Assembly: GCA_030674155.1 (NCBI GenBank)
Contig: CM060324.1
Span: 54,967,031 to 54,979,530, forward strand
DNA: 12,500 nt
From: Stramonita haemastoma
Taxonomy: Eukaryota > Mollusca > Gastropoda > Neogastropoda > Muricidae
Reading direction: 5' to 3'
Program-made: the position numbers and the translations under genes
Part shown: positions 9,240 to 12,500 of the stretch, in pieces
How the letters are laid out: each line of letters starts with the position of its first letter
How positions within the stretch are numbered: the first letter of the stretch is position 1
The notes under the pieces: model-generated
Databases searched by the model: none
Told to the model about the DNA's origin: nothing
Seen by the model: only the letters and a program-made list of their open reading frames with translations

Positions 9240-9653
9240 TCTCTGACAATATCACATCACAGTTGCTCTCATTTTCCCCATGCTGACACTTGCGTTAGGG
9301 CATAGGTAGGAGCCATGGTCTGAAGTTCCCTCCCAGAAAATCCCCGAGTCCAACACGAAACAAGTGGGCTTAACTCCTCTGTCAGTTCTTTCCCTTCATT
9401 TTTCAATTCACTGTGGATCTATGGGTATATTTCAAAAATATGTTATGTAGATATGAATATGTTTTTTGTTTTATTTTTTTGAAATTGGAAAATTCCACGC
9501 AGACTATATTAGTAATTACACATGGTCTTTGGTCCAATGGGACGGGATAGTTCAGTGATCAGAGAGCACTGGATGTTACATTCTAAGACAAACATACCAC
9601 GTATTACTGAGACCTGAAAACAATACGGTATAAACCACATTTCCTGGTAGTCA
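9240..9653. other. Non-coding stretch containing an isolated SINE head
   Basis: Apart from the tRNA-like head at 9541-9575 nothing is recognised. AT-rich around 9440-9490. Confidence 0.55.
9541..9575 (+). mobile_element. tRNA-like SINE head fragment (family 1)
   Basis: GACGGGATAGTTCAGTGATC followed by AGAGAGCACT matches the head of the 1221-1346 SINE (on its own strand) with a few substitutions. The A-box equivalent is TAGTTCAGTGA at 9548-9558, degenerate at the last base. No B box or body follows, so this is a short remnant. Confidence 0.55.
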
Positions 9654-9654
9654 G

Positions 9655-9668
9655 CCCCCCCCCCCCCC
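9655..9668 (+). repeat. Poly-C tract, C14
   Basis: Fourteen uninterrupted C followed by TT and a short CT run. Confidence 0.95.
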
Positions 9669-9823
9669 TTCTCTCTCTCTTCACAACACCCCCAATATCA
9701 ACAGGAAATACTCACTAATGCAAACTTAAAACCAAGGAAACCACATACACAATGCACGCATGCGTGCGCACGCACACTCTTACATACACACACGCACAGG
9801 AGCCTACGCGTGCACGTTACACG

Positions 9824-9999
<176 letters not shown>

Positions 10000-10441
10000 T
10001 TGTCCTCGTTTTTCACATCAGTCCATCTTTTCCACAAGCTAGCTCTCTCCTTCCCTTCTCTCTCTCCTCTAAACCCAAACCCACCCCCACCTTTCTCCCC
10101 ACAGCAAAACGGGACACCAGGACTGTCACATAAACAAGCAGCGTGACTCCTCGCCTCTCCCCCCCCCCTCTCTCTTCCCCCCCCCCCCCTCCCTCCCTCT
10201 CTCTCTCTCTTTGATCAAGGGCCGACCCTGATCCTGCCTCCTGTCCTTGACCCTTGAATTAGCTATACGTCAGCACGGCCTTGAGACGGAAGAAAATGAC
10301 GTAGAGGTACAACTTTCAAAGTGTCCCTCATCCATCTTGACACACAAGACAGAGAGAGGGGCAGTTAGAACTAGCTACATCGTTTGATCACAAATCGTCA
10401 TGAATCTTTTTATTGTCAGATTAAGGAGTGAAGTTGTACTG

Positions 10442-10445
<4 letters not shown>
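10000..10445. other. Non-coding stretch with poly-C and CT tracts
   Basis: Contains C10 at 10159-10168, C13 at 10177-10189 and a CT run at about 10197-10211. The remaining unique sequence (10213-10440) has no recognised gene. A small hairpin, GATCAAGGG pairing with CCCTGATC around a CCGA loop, lies at 10213-10233. Confidence 0.6.
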
Positions 10446-10520
<75 letters not shown>

Positions 10521-10523
10521 GTG

Positions 10524-10560
<37 letters not shown>

Positions 10561-10673
10561 TCTCTCTCTTTCTCTCTCTCTCACACACACACCTAGCACA
10601 CAATATCTACACTAACACACACAGACACACAGACACACACACACACACACACACACAGACACACACACACACA
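10446..10673. repeat. Compound microsatellite (CT)n-(TG)n-(CT)n-(CA)n
   Basis: CT at 10446-10511, TG at 10511-10555 with a GGTGTTG interruption near 10520, CT at 10556-10582, then CA at 10582-10592 and 10615-10673 with CAGA variants. Reading frames through it are repeat artefacts. Confidence 0.96.
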
Positions 10674-10820
10674 TGCAGCCCCCCAATAAAAAGGTAAAGG
10701 TGTTCTATAACCTATGTGGTCGTAGGGGAGCGAGGCATCAGAGACCTCAGCTTCTCTAGGGGCCAGCATATTGAGGGCGGGGGCCATCTCCTCTCCCTGG
10801 CTGCTTTACCTTCCCTGTCC

Positions 10821-10905
10821 CTAAAGAGGGCAGGTATCCATTTACATACAGCTGGGTGAACTGGGGGGCAGGACTATACTGAAACCAAGGCCCACAAATG
10901 GTCAC
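10821..10905 (-). mobile_element. tRNA-derived SINE body fragment (family 1), head missing
   Basis: From CTAAAGAGGGCAGGT onward this matches the body of the 1221-1346 SINE in the same orientation, including the words GGTGAAC, TACTGAA and CCAAGG, with two small insertions (near 10845 and 10866). The tRNA-like head expected right of 10905 is absent. The sequence from about 10690 to 10820 may be the rest of the body and tail, because its AAAGGTAAAGGTG and TTTACCTTCCC words feel familiar from molluscan SINEs; only 10821-10905 is supported by comparison inside this window. Confidence 0.7.
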
Positions 10906-11190
10906 CCTTACACACACCTACCTGTTGTTTTCCAGTTGACCCTCCCAACCTTATTCCAATAACACAATCACGAAAAATAAACAAGCACACACACGCACGC
11001 ACGCATGCGCCAACGCACGCAAGTATACCACACATCAAAACAGAAACCAACATGTAACTATTTTTTTGTCCAGTTTACCCATTTTTCCATCCTGATCCCA
11101 ACAGCAACATAAACAACGAAAACAGCCCAACTATGATCCACAACTTCAAGGATTTTCTTTCCAAAGACTTCCTCCGGCTTAGTCTCAAGA
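10906..11190. other. Non-coding stretch with a short CA/CG patch
   Basis: A small ACGC/ACAC patch occurs near 10985-11025. Nothing else recognised. Confidence 0.55.
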
Positions 11191-11321
11191 ATAATTGGAC
11201 CAACGGAAGTACCCATTGTCGTTCCAAGATAATTGGACCATGTACGGGAACGGAAGTACCCATTGTTGTTCCGGGATAATTGGACCATTCAGGGAAGGGA
11301 AGTAGCCACTGTTGTTCCGGC
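11191..11321. repeat. Minisatellite, three tandem units of 38-47 bp
   Basis: Units start with ATAATTGGACCA or ATAATTGGACCAA at 11191, 11229 and 11276, and each ends in a TTGTTCC/TCGTTCC word. Units 1 and 2 share GGAAGTACCCATTG; unit 3 has GGAAGTAGCCACTG. Unit 1 lacks a 9-base segment present in the other two. A shorter partial unit with CATTGTTGCTCC may follow to about 11342. Minus-strand open frames here are the repeat translated. Confidence 0.85.
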
Positions 11322-11993
11322 ATACAATTCATTGTTGCTCCATGAGCCACTTTTCATCCTAGTGGCTCTAGCTCGTTAACGTTTCTGGCGGCTAAGGATC
11401 ATATACCCGCCCTTCACATGGAATGGGCCAACAAACCCCGAACCCCAGTAAGGGCCCTTTACTTTCAGATCCCTGATCCCCTCCTTTCCCTCTCTATCCT
11501 ATAGTCTATGTATAGGGTTGTTCTGTCAAATGCTCAGGAGTGTTAAGTCAGAACCAGTTACAGAACACTTGTATTTGAACACTGAACTGTATAGAAGAGC
11601 AAGAGTGACAACGCTGCTGTGACCAAAAAAAAACACAGCCAGCAGAGCAGGATGTTTTGTTGTTGTTTTTTCTCGTGGTGGTAAGGGATGTGAGGGGTGG
11701 TGTGAGGAGAAAGGACCTTGTTTCTGTTCAAGTAATAAAAGCTCTGGCCCAGGCCAAAAGCTGCGTCAGTTATTGTCTTTTAATTAATTGCAAAGGCCTA
11801 CACCAAAAATGCTGTTATCCTGTAAACTGTGTTGAGATTGCCTTCAGCCATGACAAGCTCTGAACACAACAGCCTGCACTCTCCTTTAAAGGAGAAAACA
11901 AATCCTCTGAAGTCGAAGAATGGCTGCCGATATGATGAGGTAGTTATAAACTGTCATACACGCAAACTTCTCATTCAGTGTGCAATTTTAATC
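11322..11993. other. Non-coding stretch, no gene seen
   Basis: Contains small inverted repeats at 11344-11368 (8-base arms) and 11881-11894 (perfect 14-base palindrome), both compatible with chance. A 68-codon plus-strand frame at 11657-11863 (MLLFFLVVVRDVRGG start) begins with a short hydrophobic run but has no other support. Confidence 0.5.
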
Positions 11994-12253
11994 TCACAGT
12001 GATTCCCAAGTGGGATGAGGGAGTCAAGAGTCCACATTCTGGGTGACCCCCAGAGTGTTAAGCTGGGGAACACACAACAACAACAACAACAACAGCAGCA
12101 TAAAATCCCAGCTGACTCCAGGTAAGATGGAGAGGGCTTGGTAAAGAGTTGAGAATGATGTTGGGCGTTCCTCAGCTTAAAAGGACCTAGGGGTCACCCA
12201 GAATTATGCACTCTATCTTCCCCCACTCATCCCACAAAAGGAAATGACCGTGA
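11994..12253. repeat. Imperfect inverted repeat (foldback element)
   Basis: The left arm (about 11994-12071) and right arm (about 12167-12253) are reverse complements with indels. Exact shared blocks are GTGGGATGAG (10), ATTCTGGGTGACCCC (15) and TTAAGCTG-GGAAC (13 of 14). Outside them TCAC-GT-ATT-CC words also pair. The 95-base spacer (12072-12166) holds a (CAA)n run. No transposase or terminal target-site duplication was seen. It could be a MITE-like foldback, two inverted copies of an unrecognised SINE, or a hairpin-forming transcript. Mechanism is inference; the pairing is seen directly. Confidence 0.75.
12072..12099 (+). repeat. (CAA)n trinucleotide microsatellite in the foldback spacer
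   Basis: About seven ACA/CAA units end in CAGCAGCA. It lies directly inside the left arm of the inverted repeat. Confidence 0.85.
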
Positions 12254-12500
12254 TGAGACCCTAAGCACGCACAGGATGACAAACTTTTGGTGAATGAATC
12301 ATGTTGTGGACTTGGTGTAAGAACTGACTCTGCCTCAGCGATAGGGGACAGTTAGCAAAGGCTTCATTCAAACAGGTCTCAGAGAGAAGAAAAATCAACA
12401 AAGCCAGGTACTAGTACTGCTACTACAAACAAAGATATACAGATAAGTCAGGGTGTTGAACAGTCCCACCCTTAGTACATTCAACGGCCTTGCAAGCCTA

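Noticed and set aside
8735..9305. Two overlapping frames of 167-183 codons
   Set aside because: They translate a period-4 pyrimidine-rich array into Tyr-Leu-Ser-Ile repeats; the length comes from absence of stops in the repeat.
11344..11368. Hairpin with 8-base perfect arms and 9-base loop
   Set aside because: Several such stems are expected by chance in this length; no T run or gene end to make it a terminator.
11881..11894. 14-base palindrome CTCCTTTAAAGGAG
   Set aside because: Same chance expectation; no supporting signal.

Overview
This window looks like non-coding DNA from an animal nuclear genome, most probably a mollusc or other lophotrochozoan. The evidence is eukaryotic repeat content: long (CA/TG)n, (GA/CT)n and tetranucleotide arrays, two decayed LINE C-terminal fragments, and tRNA-headed SINEs with pol III A/B-box motifs. 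The mollusc assignment rests on remembered resemblance of the SINE bodies and LINE tails to gastropod/bivalve repeats; no search was run. I see no host protein-coding gene, rRNA, functional tRNA, CRISPR array or bacterial operon. Nearly all long open frames are translations of dinucleotide or tetranucleotide arrays.

Layout. 1-370: tetranucleotide array (TGTC, TATC, CATC) joined directly to a minus-strand LINE C-terminal coding remnant. 371-1220: unique DNA, then a TG array and a purine-rich tract. 1221-1346: minus-strand tRNA-headed SINE with a 24-nt G run just beyond its head. 1379-2212: unique DNA. 2213-2301: TG array. 2302-4774: the longest repeat-poor stretch, containing a small decayed tandem repeat near 4205-4320. 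4775-5415: CAGA, CT, CG/CA and AAGGT arrays. 5480-5844: plus-strand LINE C-terminal remnant with at least two frameshifts. 6022-6227: compound TG-GA-GACA array. 7016-7392: the best-preserved SINE, with A box, B box, body and AT-rich tail. 7739-8400: CA, GA, poly-G and CT tracts. 8811-9239: about 430 bp of mixed tetranucleotide array. 9541-9575: isolated SINE head. 9827-9999: second compound array (CA-GA-GACA). 10159-10673: C, CT, TG and CA tracts. 10821-10905: second copy of the 1221 SINE body. 11191-11321: three-unit minisatellite. 11994-12253: an imperfect inverted repeat (foldback).

No genes work together here. The retroelement remnants are broken: the LINE pieces lack reverse transcriptase and endonuclease, and the SINEs are non-autonomous. 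The most unusual structure is the foldback at 11994-12253. Also notable are a LINE reading frame that runs into its own microsatellite tail, and an excess of long G/C homopolymers (eight runs of 10 or more). I found no evidence of a novel multi-gene system.
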